Assembly: GCA_964292295.1 (NCBI GenBank)
Contig: CAXYVC010000014.1
Span: 1-42,496, forward strand
Length of the DNA stretch: 42,496 nt
Origin: CAXYVC01 sp964292295
Lineage (GTDB): Bacteria > Acidobacteriota > Holophagae > Holophagales > Holophagaceae
Reading direction: 5' to 3'
Shown piece by piece: positions 8,685 through 17,500 of this stretch (the stretch's first letter is position 1; the number at the start of each line of letters is the position of its first letter). The position numbers were made by a program, and so were the translations under genes. The notes under the pieces are model-generated. The model saw nothing but the letters and a program-made list of their open reading frames with translations. It was not told the origin of the DNA and did no database searches.

Positions 8685-8709
8685 GGAAAGCCCCGCCGGA
8701 GGGCGGGGC
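8685..8709 (-). terminator. Terminator after the HxlR gene
   Basis: An 8-bp stem GCCCCGCC/GGCGGGGC at 8690-8709 with a 4-base loop, followed on the minus strand by TTTCC. It begins 28 bases beyond the HxlR stop at 8737. The 13-mer GGAAAGCCCCGCC here is repeated in the ppdK terminator at 9465. Confidence 0.7.
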
Positions 8710-8736
8710 GGCAAGGCGAGAACCGTGGCCTGTGGG

Positions 8737-9063
8737 CTATTCCAGCCCTTTGGCCCAGGAGGCGGCCCATTCCTTGAACGGCTCCAGGATGGCGAAGAGC
8801 TCCTGCCCTGCGGGGGTCAGGCGGTAGCCCTCCAGGGTCCGCTCCACGAGCCGGGCTTCCGTGAGGTCCTTGATGCGGGTGCTCAGGATGGTCGGGGAGA
8901 TGGAACTGCACCGTGCCTGGAGTTCGGTGAAGGTCCGGGGGCCGTCGGCCAGCTGCCAGACGACGCCCATGGCCCAGCGACGGCCCAGCAGGTCGAAGAT
9001 GGCCATGACCGGGCCGCCGGTCCTGGAACCGCGGACGGGCCTGCCTGGTTTCGGGATCGCCAT
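8737..9063 (-). CDS. HxlR-family winged-helix transcriptional regulator
   Basis: 108 aa. The core reads IFDLLGRRWAMGVVWQLADG, FTELQARCSSISPTILSTRIKDL and a wing ending in YRLTPAGQEL, which is the HxlR fold (YodB, HypR, QorR). No conserved N-terminal Cys of the redox-sensing YodB type is seen near the first helix; the only Cys is in the recognition region (ARCSS). The ATG at 9063 has GAGGGGGC upstream; the longer frame to 9099 lacks a ribosome site. It lies 78 bases behind a 4-oxalocrotonate tautomerase gene, whose promoter carries half-sites suited to such a regulator, so autoregulation of the pair is likely. Effector unknown. Confidence 0.9.
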   Translation of the reverse strand: MAIPKPGRPVRGSRTGGPVMAIFDLLGRRWAMGVVWQLADGPRTFTELQARCSSISPTILSTRIKDLTEARLVERTLEGYRLTPAGQELFAILEPFKEWAASWAKGLE

Positions 9064-9141
9064 TCTGCCCCCTCGAGCCTCGGCAGCATTGTCCTGCATC
9101 CGGCGGGAGGATCCCCGGCCTTTCCGTGGGGCTGCCGAGGA

Positions 9142-9342
9142 TCAATGCTCCGCCCGGAGCGCCTCGATGGTCTTCAGGCCGACGCCGATGGCCTCCAGGG
9201 GGTACTCGTCGATGAAGGTGACGAACTTCTCGGCGGGGATTCCCGTGATGTCGGCGGCGTCCGAAGCCAGGCGGCTGACGAGCCGCGCCTTCTGGTCCGG
9301 AGTCGTCTGGCCTTGGCCGATCTGCAGGGTGAGGACGGGCAT
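9142..9342 (-). CDS. 4-oxalocrotonate tautomerase-family protein
   Basis: 66 aa, the typical size for the 4-OT subunit. The sequence begins MPVLTLQIGQGQTT, so Pro1 (exposed after Met removal) is present as the catalytic base; the family helix (DQKARLVSRLASDAADITG) and the final strand follow. In place of the usual Arg11 in the first loop there is Gln/Thr. The enzyme would work as a homohexamer in the cytoplasm; the substrate is not evident because no aromatic-degradation genes are nearby. AAGGAGG precedes the ATG. First gene of the pair with the HxlR regulator. Confidence 0.9.
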   Translation of the reverse strand: MPVLTLQIGQGQTTPDQKARLVSRLASDAADITGIPAEKFVTFIDEYPLEAIGVGLKTIEALRAEH

Positions 9343-9362
9343 GGTTGCCTCCTTGAATGGGT

Positions 9363-9406
9363 GCTACCGTTTTGGTAGCTCACTATTAAAAGTGTAGTTT
9401 GCTACC
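9363..9406. promoter_or_regulatory. Operator-like cluster of three GGTAGC half-sites
   Basis: GCTACC (9363-9368) and GGTAGC (9374-9379) form an inverted repeat with a 5-base spacer. A third copy, GCTACC (9401-9406), lies inside the promoter spacer and is inverted relative to the middle copy. The cluster overlaps the promoter and leader of the tautomerase gene. By position it is the likely binding site of the co-encoded HxlR protein, acting as a repressor. Confidence 0.6.
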
Positions 9407-9419
9407 AAAAATGTATCAA
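9391..9419 (-). promoter_or_regulatory. Sigma-70-type promoter of the tautomerase-HxlR pair
   Basis: On the minus strand, TTGATA (9419-9414) and TACACT (9396-9391) are separated by exactly 17 bases and lie about 50-75 bases before the tautomerase ATG. The -35 box matches the consensus at 5 of 6 positions and the -10 box at 4 of 6. The region is strikingly AT-rich against its surroundings. Confidence 0.65.
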
Positions 9420-9464
9420 GGGGGCGAGGGCATCTTCGAAGTGCTGCGTCCGGGGTGCTCCACG

Positions 9465-9494
9465 GGAAAGCCCCGCCTTGCGGCGGGGCTTTCC
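9465..9494 (-). terminator. Strong terminator after ppdK
   Basis: A perfect 13-bp stem GGAAAGCCCCGCC / GGCGGGGCTTTCC with a 4-base loop, 16 bases beyond the ppdK stop. Because of the A/T runs in both arms it could also work in the other direction, insulating ppdK from the tautomerase promoter. Confidence 0.8.
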
Positions 9495-9509
9495 GGGGAA
9501 CGACTCGGA

Positions 9510-12230
<2,721 letters not shown>

Positions 12231-12283
12231 GGGACTCCTCAAAGAAAACGATCCAGCATACCGCTCGGGGCGGGGCTGCGTCT

Positions 12284-12673
12284 TCAGGGAATCCTGGTCT
12301 GTGCCCGGGGGAGGGGCCTGGCGGAAGGGGCCGCGGCGCTGGGGGCGGCGGGGGCGGGATAGCCGAACTGGAGCACGAGCCAGGTGGCGGTGATGCAGGC
12401 GAAGACGGGCACCACGAGGCCCTTGGAGAACCAGGCGCAGACGCCTGCGGCCAGCACGCCCGCCAGGCCCGCGAGGGGCTTGCCCGGGAAGGAGGTGAAG
12501 ATGCCCGGCAGGATCAGGGCGCCCAGGGCGGCGATGGGCATGTAGGCCAGGAAGCGCTGCAGGAAGGGCGGCATCCGCTTGATGGGCCGGGTGAAGAAGG
12601 GGACGGCGCGCAGGCTGTAGTTCAGGGCCGCACAGCCCAGGATGACGAGCAGGACGAGGCGGGGGCTAGGCAC
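12284..12673 (-). CDS. azlD: AzlD-family small subunit of branched-chain amino-acid exporter
   Basis: 129 aa with four hydrophobic segments; the N-terminal half reads LNYSLRAVPFF, where AzlD proteins have their conserved T/N-x-x-x-R-x-x-P-F motif. The start is GTG at 12673 with AGGAGG upstream, and it overlaps the end of azlC by eight bases, so the two are translationally coupled. The C-terminal ~20 residues are an Ala/Pro-rich tail not needed for the fold. AzlCD exports branched-chain amino acids or their toxic analogues. Confidence 0.88.
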   Translation of the reverse strand: MPSPRLVLLVILGCAALNYSLRAVPFFTRPIKRMPPFLQRFLAYMPIAALGALILPGIFTSFPGKPLAGLAGVLAAGVCAWFSKGLVVPVFACITATWLVLQFGYPAPAAPSAAAPSARPLPRAQTRIP

Positions 12674-13418
12674 CGGCGGCCTCCTGGGCGTCGTCGTCGC
12701 TGTCGGGGGTGTCCTCCGGCGCGTCCCCGCCGAAGGCGGCGCCCACGGCGGTGACGGCCAGCATGGAGATCACGATGGACCAGCCCGCGGGCACCCTCCA
12801 GGCGTAGTAGAGCAGGCAGTTCAGCCCGCCGGCGGCCAGGGCGAGCATCAGCGGCAGGTGCCCCTTCTTGATCTCCGGCACCAGCAGGGCGGCGAAGAGG
12901 GCGAAGAGGGTGCCGGACATGGCGTCCCGCAGGGAGGTGGGCAGCACGGCGCCGATGGTGACGCCCGCCACGGTGCCCGAGGCCCAGCCCAGCCAGGAGA
13001 AGCCCTGGAGGCCCAGCATGAAGGCCTTCGATACGGTGCCCGGGCGCAGGGAGGCCACGGAGAAGACCTCGTCGGTCACCCCGAAGGCCAGCAGGAAGCG
13101 GTCGGCGGGGCGGCGGAGCTCCAGCTTGGGCACCAGGGCCATGCTCATGATGAAGTAGCGCAGGTTCATCAGGCCCACGGACACCAGGATCTCTCCCGCG
13201 GCGGCGCCCGCGCCCAGCAGGTTGATGGCCATGAACTGCGCCGCGCCCGTGAGGTTCAGCGCCGAGAAGAGGACGGCCATCAGGGGCGAGAGGCCCGTGG
13301 CCATGGCCAGCAGGCCGAAGGCGAGGGAGGTGGCGAAGTACCCGATGAAGATGGGGAAGGCGTTCCGGGCGCCTTCCCGGAACTCCTGGATCGCGTGGTC
13401 TGGAAGAGCTGGAGCCAT
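12666..13418 (-). CDS. azlC: AzlC-family branched-chain amino-acid exporter, large subunit
   Basis: 250 aa. The first helix region reads FPIFIGYFATSLAFGLLA, followed by LNLTGAAQFMAINLL and LRYFIMSMAL, all typical of AzlC. There are about seven hydrophobic segments, then an acidic C-terminal tail (DAPEDTPDSDDDAQEA) that is not part of the fold. The ATG at 13418 lies downstream of a 200-base intergenic region shared with the divergent rluB, where a perfect 20-bp palindrome is found. A co-transcribed Lrp-type regulator, common with azlCD, is not seen. Confidence 0.9.
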   Translation of the reverse strand: MAPALPDHAIQEFREGARNAFPIFIGYFATSLAFGLLAMATGLSPLMAVLFSALNLTGAAQFMAINLLGAGAAAGEILVSVGLMNLRYFIMSMALVPKLELRRPADRFLLAFGVTDEVFSVASLRPGTVSKAFMLGLQGFSWLGWASGTVAGVTIGAVLPTSLRDAMSGTLFALFAALLVPEIKKGHLPLMLALAAGGLNCLLYYAWRVPAGWSIVISMLAVTAVGAAFGGDAPEDTPDSDDDAQEAAGA

Positions 13419-13556
13419 GCTGCCGCTTGCGGGGCGCCCGGCGGGTGCGGGGCGTGGGGTGAGGGGCGTCGGGGAATGGATGAGGAAGTCCGGGGCTCGG
13501 CTTGCCGCCCGCTTCCCGGGCTGCCCCCATGGTGGCCGGGGCAGGCTGTGAGGGAA

Positions 13557-13576
13557 GACACAAGGCCCCTTGTGTC
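13557..13576. promoter_or_regulatory. Perfect palindrome between azlC and rluB (operator or hairpin)
   Basis: Two 9-base arms, GACACAAGG and CCTTGTGTC, separated by CC. It sits 43 bases before the rluB start and 139 bases before the azlC start, in a region without genes. The symmetry suits a dimeric regulator; as RNA it would also fold. No T-tract follows, and it lies between divergent genes, so a terminator is unlikely. Confidence 0.55.
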
Positions 13577-13618
13577 ACCATCACAGCTTCCGCGTCGTGA
13601 GACGCCAAGGGAGTCGCC

Positions 13619-14530
13619 ATGGTCCAGGACCGAAAACCCCAACGCCGCAGCCCCGCGAAGCCGAGGCCCGGATCCCCCTCGAAGCCCGCCTCAAAGGCTG
13701 CCTTGAAGCCCGCGCCAAAATCCGCGTCGAGGTCTGGGGCCAAGCCGGCACCGAAGGCCGCGCCGAAGCCCAAGGAGGGCACGCCCGCGCGCCGCCCCGC
13801 GGCGCGGCGCGCCGGGGCCGCCGCCGGGGAGCGCCTGCAGAAGCTCCTGGCCCACGCGGGCGTGGCCAGCCGCCGCGCCTGCGAGGAGCTGATCCTCGAG
13901 GGCCACGTGCAGGTGAACGGCGTCACGGTCACCGAGCTGGGCACCAAGGCCGATCCGGCCCGGGACGAGATCACCGTGGACTTCGAGCCCATCCGCAGGG
14001 AGCAGCCCGTCTACATCCTCATGAACAAGCCCAAGGGCTACGTCACCACGGTGAAGGACGAGGCCGGGCGGCCCACGGTGATGGCCCTGCTGCGCGGCGT
14101 GTCCCAGCGGGTGTACCCCGTGGGGCGCCTCGACTTCAATTCGGAGGGTCTGCTGCTCCTCACCAACGACGGCACCCTGGCCCAGCGCCTCACGGCCCCG
14201 GACTTCCACGTGCCCAAGGTCTACATGGTGAAGGTGCACCGCCTGCCCGAGGCCTCCACGCTGGATGAGCTGCGGGGCGGCTTCCGCCTGGACGGCCGGC
14301 GCCTGAAGCCCTGTGCCATCGAGGTGGTGGACCGCCAGGGGAACCCCTGGCTCCAGGTCACCCTCACGGAGGGCAAGAACCAGCAGATCCGCCGCATGTT
14401 CGCGGCGGTGGGCCACCCGGTCCACAAGCTCCGCCGCGTCCAGTTCGGGCCCATCGCCGACCCCCGCCTGAAGCCCGGGGAGTGGCGCTTCCTCAACCCC
14501 CAGGAGCTGGCGGCGCTGAAAAGCCTGTAG
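13619..14530 (+). CDS. rluB: Pseudouridine synthase RluB/RsuA family
   Basis: 303 aa. After a ~65-residue Lys/Pro/Ala-rich basic extension comes an S4 RNA-binding domain (ERLQKLLAHAGVASRRACEELI..GHVQVNG, ~70-120). The pseudouridine synthase domain follows, with GRLDFNSEGLLLLTNDG, where Asp is the catalytic nucleophile, and GKNQQIRRMF near the end. This order and length fit RluB, which modifies U2605 of 23S rRNA; RsuA or RluF-type specificity cannot be excluded by eye. AAGGGAG precedes the ATG. The basic tail is low-complexity and probably disordered. Confidence 0.93.
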   Translation: MVQDRKPQRRSPAKPRPGSPSKPASKAALKPAPKSASRSGAKPAPKAAPKPKEGTPARRPAARRAGAAAGERLQKLLAHAGVASRRACEELILEGHVQVNGVTVTELGTKADPARDEITVDFEPIRREQPVYILMNKPKGYVTTVKDEAGRPTVMALLRGVSQRVYPVGRLDFNSEGLLLLTNDGTLAQRLTAPDFHVPKVYMVKVHRLPEASTLDELRGGFRLDGRRLKPCAIEVVDRQGNPWLQVTLTEGKNQQIRRMFAAVGHPVHKLRRVQFGPIADPRLKPGEWRFLNPQELAALKSL

Positions 14531-14553
14531 CCGCGTCACGGGCTGGTCATCCT

Positions 14554-14585
14554 CCCGCCCCGGGGCCCCTTCGCCCCGGGGCGGG
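14554..14585 (+). terminator. Terminator-like hairpin after rluB
   Basis: A 12-bp perfect stem CCCGCCCCGGGG / CCCCGGGGCGGG with an 8-base loop, 24 bases beyond the rluB stop. There is no T-run. The remaining ~155 bases up to the next gene hold no recognisable promoter. Confidence 0.55.
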
Positions 14586-14742
14586 GTGCCTTCGTCCCCA
14601 GGTTGCGGCGAAGGGGCGGACGCAGGCCCATCTTCCCGCCATTCCCCATGCGATCCGGGCACCCGCGGGAGAGGCTCCCCGGACCTGGACGCGGCGCCGG
14701 GCTGTGCCCGGCCGGGGTCCTTTTCCCCCAAGGGAGGCTTCC

Positions 14743-15315
14743 ATGTTGAACCTTCGTTCCCTGCTCGTGGCTGGCGCCCTGCTGGTGGGTGGCCAGGTCT
14801 CCGCCAACGACTTCGAGGCCCTGATGGGCGTCGCCAAGGACGTGTGGCCGGAGAAGACGCACCTCGCCGTGGTGTGCAACTACCGGGATTCCGCCACGCG
14901 GGACCAGGTGCAGGACCTGGCGCTGGCCGCAGGCTCCGGCCGCCACATCACGGTCTTCGACATCCCCCACGGGGGGCACGTGGGCGGGGCGGCGGGCCTC
15001 GTGCCGCGCTACAACCCCGACTTCCTGGTGCTGCTGCCCCGGGACCGCGCGGTGCATGACGGGAGCATGGAAGCCTCCATGCTCATCGCCCGCATGACCC
15101 GCCACGGGAAGGCCGTGCTGGGCACCACCCGGGCCGCCTTCCGCCAGGGCGCGGCCTTCGTCCTGGGGCCGAACACCGGCGGCGAGCTGCTGGTGAACAC
15201 CCGCCTCCAGGGGATCATCGACGTGATCCTGCCCGATCGGGCGCGCATTTACTCCCGCCAGGCCGGTCTCGCGCCCTTCGGGTGCGCCACGGTCACGGTG
15301 TGCAGCGCGCGGTAG
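14743..15315 (+). CDS. Secreted protein of unknown function
   Basis: 190 aa. A clear signal peptide (MLNLRSLLVAGALLVGGQVSA) is followed by a compact alpha/beta protein with HLAVVCNYRDS, YNPDFLVLLPRD and a segment resembling SMEASMLIARMTRHGKAVLGTT. GGAGG precedes the ATG at 14743. I recognise no enzyme motif. Its order of elements (a strand ending VVCN, a strand PDFLVLLPRD, a helix MEASMLIARM, a strand) parallels the secreted protein at 40284-40688 (VMCN, PDFVMLLDQD, GSIALINRAGM). The layout recalls ABC-type substrate-binding domains of the ABC_sub_bind kind, but this is weak. Probably periplasmic. Confidence 0.7.
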   Translation: MLNLRSLLVAGALLVGGQVSANDFEALMGVAKDVWPEKTHLAVVCNYRDSATRDQVQDLALAAGSGRHITVFDIPHGGHVGGAAGLVPRYNPDFLVLLPRDRAVHDGSMEASMLIARMTRHGKAVLGTTRAAFRQGAAFVLGPNTGGELLVNTRLQGIIDVILPDRARIYSRQAGLAPFGCATVTVCSAR

Positions 15316-16674
15316 CTACCCTCCGCAGCCCCCGGTGAAGCGCCGGCTCTGTTCCTCCGCCTGCCCTTCGAAGAGCTTCTGCCCTTCCACGAGGCGCAGG
15401 CCCGAGGCCTCGGCCCAGGCGGCGAAGGCCGTGTCCCGCCGGTAGACCCACTCCGCGGCCCAGCGCAGGCTGGGCCGCGCGGCCTCCAGCAGCTCCGGGA
15501 AGGGCGCCGGATCCTCCGCCTCCATCCCCAGGGCCGTGGCCTGGACCACGCCCACGGGCGCGAAGGCCTGCACGGCCTCCGGCGTCGCGGGGCCTCGGCG
15601 CGAGGCCTGGAGCACGGGCAGGCGAAGGGCTTCCAGGGCCCTGGCGGACGGGGCGGCCACGCCGCCGGAGCCCAGGAGCAGGGCGGGCCCCCGGGGCAGG
15701 TCGTCCAGCGCCCCCGCCAGGGCGATGGCGTCCGTGTCCGCGTGTTCCCAGGGGGCGCCGGGATGCCGGCGCCACAGGGTGTTCAGGGGGCCGGGAAGGC
15801 CCAGGCGCGCGGGCAGGGTGGCTTTCAGGGGCATGGTGAGGCTGGCGCCCAGGACGGGCAGGGCCTCCAGGGCCTCCGCGGCCTCCTCCGCGTCTCCGCA
15901 GTCCAGGGGCAGGTAGAGGAGGTCCTTGAAGGCGCGCTGGAACCGCGCGTTGTGGAAGGCGGGGCCGAGGGAGTGGAGCACCGGCGAGCCCAGCACGCCG
16001 CAGAGGCCGTATTCCGGCGTGAGGCGGTGGACGCGCCAGGCCAGGAGGGTGCCGAGGGGCAGCTGGCCAGGGGCGGCGGGCGGCGCGTCCTCCGCGGCGG
16101 CGTAGGTGAAGGCGCCCCCCCAGGCGCGCTGGAGGCAGCGGCTGGCGAGCCCCTTGGGGCCCATCAGGAAGGCGCTCAGGGACAGACCGCGCTCCCGGGC
16201 CCAGGCGAGGTGGGGTTTCACCCAGGCGGCGTCCGCCAGGCGCTCCGCCACGCCCACCCACTTGAAGGCATCCCCCTCGGGCAGGCTGGACAGGCGCTGT
16301 CCGAGATCCCGCACGCCCGCGGCCACGTGGACGCTGCGGAGCAGGCGCGTGCGCCCCCGGGCCTCCCGCATCCAGGCGGGCGGCTCCAGTTCCCACTCCA
16401 GGTCCACCCAGGCGGGGCCCCCCCCCGGGGCCCGCCGCGCGCGCCCCGGGCGGCCCGCCTCGACCCCCTCCCAGGCGCCCCCGTCCGCGCGGCGGCGGCA
16501 GCACACGAGGCAGCGGCGGCCGAGGGCCGCGACGAGCGCCTCGGGATCCTCCCCGGGCAGGAGGTCCAGGCGCAGCTCGGGCAGGGCCTCCTCCGGCAGG
16601 GCCCGGGCGCAGGCCAGCGCCGCCTCGGCGCTCCCGTGGGCCAGGGTGACGACGTAGAAGGGCAGGGAGCTCAA
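15316..16674 (-). CDS. aroDE: Fused 3-dehydroquinate dehydratase (type I) - shikimate dehydrogenase
   Basis: 452 aa bifunctional enzyme for steps 3 and 4 of the shikimate pathway. Residues ~1-212 are AroD type I: ELRLDLL (Glu33), SVHVAAG (catalytic His116), AFKWVG (Schiff-base Lys138) and the closing MGPKGLASR...APGQLP. Residues ~222-452 are AroE: YGLCGVLGSPVLHSLGPAFHN, SLTMPLKATL (Lys284), DTDAIAL and the nucleotide loop LLGSGGVA. The start is TTG at 16674, overlapping the mazG stop (TTGA), so translation is coupled; no strong Shine-Dalgarno is seen. AroDE fusions are standard in plants and Chlamydiae and occur sporadically in other bacteria. Confidence 0.9.
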   Translation of the reverse strand: MSSLPFYVVTLAHGSAEAALACARALPEEALPELRLDLLPGEDPEALVAALGRRCLVCCRRRADGGAWEGVEAGRPGRARRAPGGGPAWVDLEWELEPPAWMREARGRTRLLRSVHVAAGVRDLGQRLSSLPEGDAFKWVGVAERLADAAWVKPHLAWARERGLSLSAFLMGPKGLASRCLQRAWGGAFTYAAAEDAPPAAPGQLPLGTLLAWRVHRLTPEYGLCGVLGSPVLHSLGPAFHNARFQRAFKDLLYLPLDCGDAEEAAEALEALPVLGASLTMPLKATLPARLGLPGPLNTLWRRHPGAPWEHADTDAIALAGALDDLPRGPALLLGSGGVAAPSARALEALRLPVLQASRRGPATPEAVQAFAPVGVVQATALGMEAEDPAPFPELLEAARPSLRWAAEWVYRRDTAFAAWAEASGLRLVEGQKLFEGQAEEQSRRFTGGCGG

Positions 16675-17486
16675 GGGCGCGCGCCGTCGCGCTCGCGGCG
16701 CTTGGCCGCCTGCCAGGCCGCCTCCAGGCCCTCCAGGTCCTGGGCCTCCCAGCCGCCCTTCGCCTGGGCGTGGTCCTCCACCGCCTCGAAGCGGGCGCGG
16801 AAGCGCTGCATCTGGCGGCGCAGGGCGCGGTCCGGGTCCACGCCCTTCTTGCGGGCCCACTGCACGAGGCTGAAGAGCACGTCGCCGAACTCCGCCTCCA
16901 CCCGTTCCGCTTCCGTTTCGGCCTGGAGCTCCGCGAGCTCCTCCTTCACCTTGCCCAGCACGCCCTCCAGGTCCGGCCACTCGAAGCCCACCTTGGCGCA
17001 GCGCCTGCCGATCACCAGGGCCTCCTCCAGGGGCGAGAGGCTCTTGGGGATGCCCTCCAGGAGGCGGGACTCCGTGGCCTCGCCCCGCGCGGCCTTCTCG
17101 CCGCGCTTCACGGCGGCCCAGTGGACGAGCACGGCATCCGCGTCCTCCGCGCAGGTGTCGCCGAAGACATGGGGGTGGCGGCGCAGCAGCTTCTGCACCA
17201 CGTCGTGCTCCACGTCGTGCAGGTCCCAGGCGCCGCGCTCGGCGGCGAGCTGGGCGTGGAAGGCCACCTGGAGCAGCAGGTCCCCCAGCTCCTCGCGGAG
17301 GTGGCGCTCCTTCTCCGGATCTCCGGGCACGTGGGCGGCCAGGGCGTCCAGGGCCTCGGCGGCCTCCTCCCGCAGGTGGCGGGCCAGGCTCTGGTGGTCC
17401 TGCTCCAGGTCCCAGGGGCAGCCGTGCGCCCGGTCCCGGAGGCGGGACATCACGGCGCGGAGGGTGGCGGGGGCGGAGGCCTTCAT
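16671..17486 (-). CDS. mazG: Nucleoside triphosphate pyrophosphohydrolase MazG
   Basis: 271 aa with two MazG domains. The first holds GCPWDLEQDHQSL, EEAAEALDAL and LREELGDLLLQVAFHAQL (the EExxE..ExxD metal motif); the second holds VGFEWPDLEGVLGKVKEELAEL and EAEFGDVLFSLVQWAR. MazG hydrolyses NTPs to NMP and pyrophosphate and so limits aberrant nucleotides. The ATG at 17486 gives the normal length. It is flanked by the aconitase-family gene (14 bases upstream) and aroDE (overlap of 4 bases), so it is the middle gene of a three-gene run. Confidence 0.95.
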   Translation of the reverse strand: MKASAPATLRAVMSRLRDRAHGCPWDLEQDHQSLARHLREEAAEALDALAAHVPGDPEKERHLREELGDLLLQVAFHAQLAAERGAWDLHDVEHDVVQKLLRRHPHVFGDTCAEDADAVLVHWAAVKRGEKAARGEATESRLLEGIPKSLSPLEEALVIGRRCAKVGFEWPDLEGVLGKVKEELAELQAETEAERVEAEFGDVLFSLVQWARKKGVDPDRALRRQMQRFRARFEAVEDHAQAKGGWEAQDLEGLEAAWQAAKRRERDGARP

Positions 17487-17500
17487 GCCCCCATTGTGGC

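Noticed and set aside
13571..13585. CRP-like TGTG...TCACA near the azlC-rluB palindrome
   Set aside because: The spacing is one base short of the CRP site and the first half overlaps the palindrome; the palindrome explains the symmetry better.
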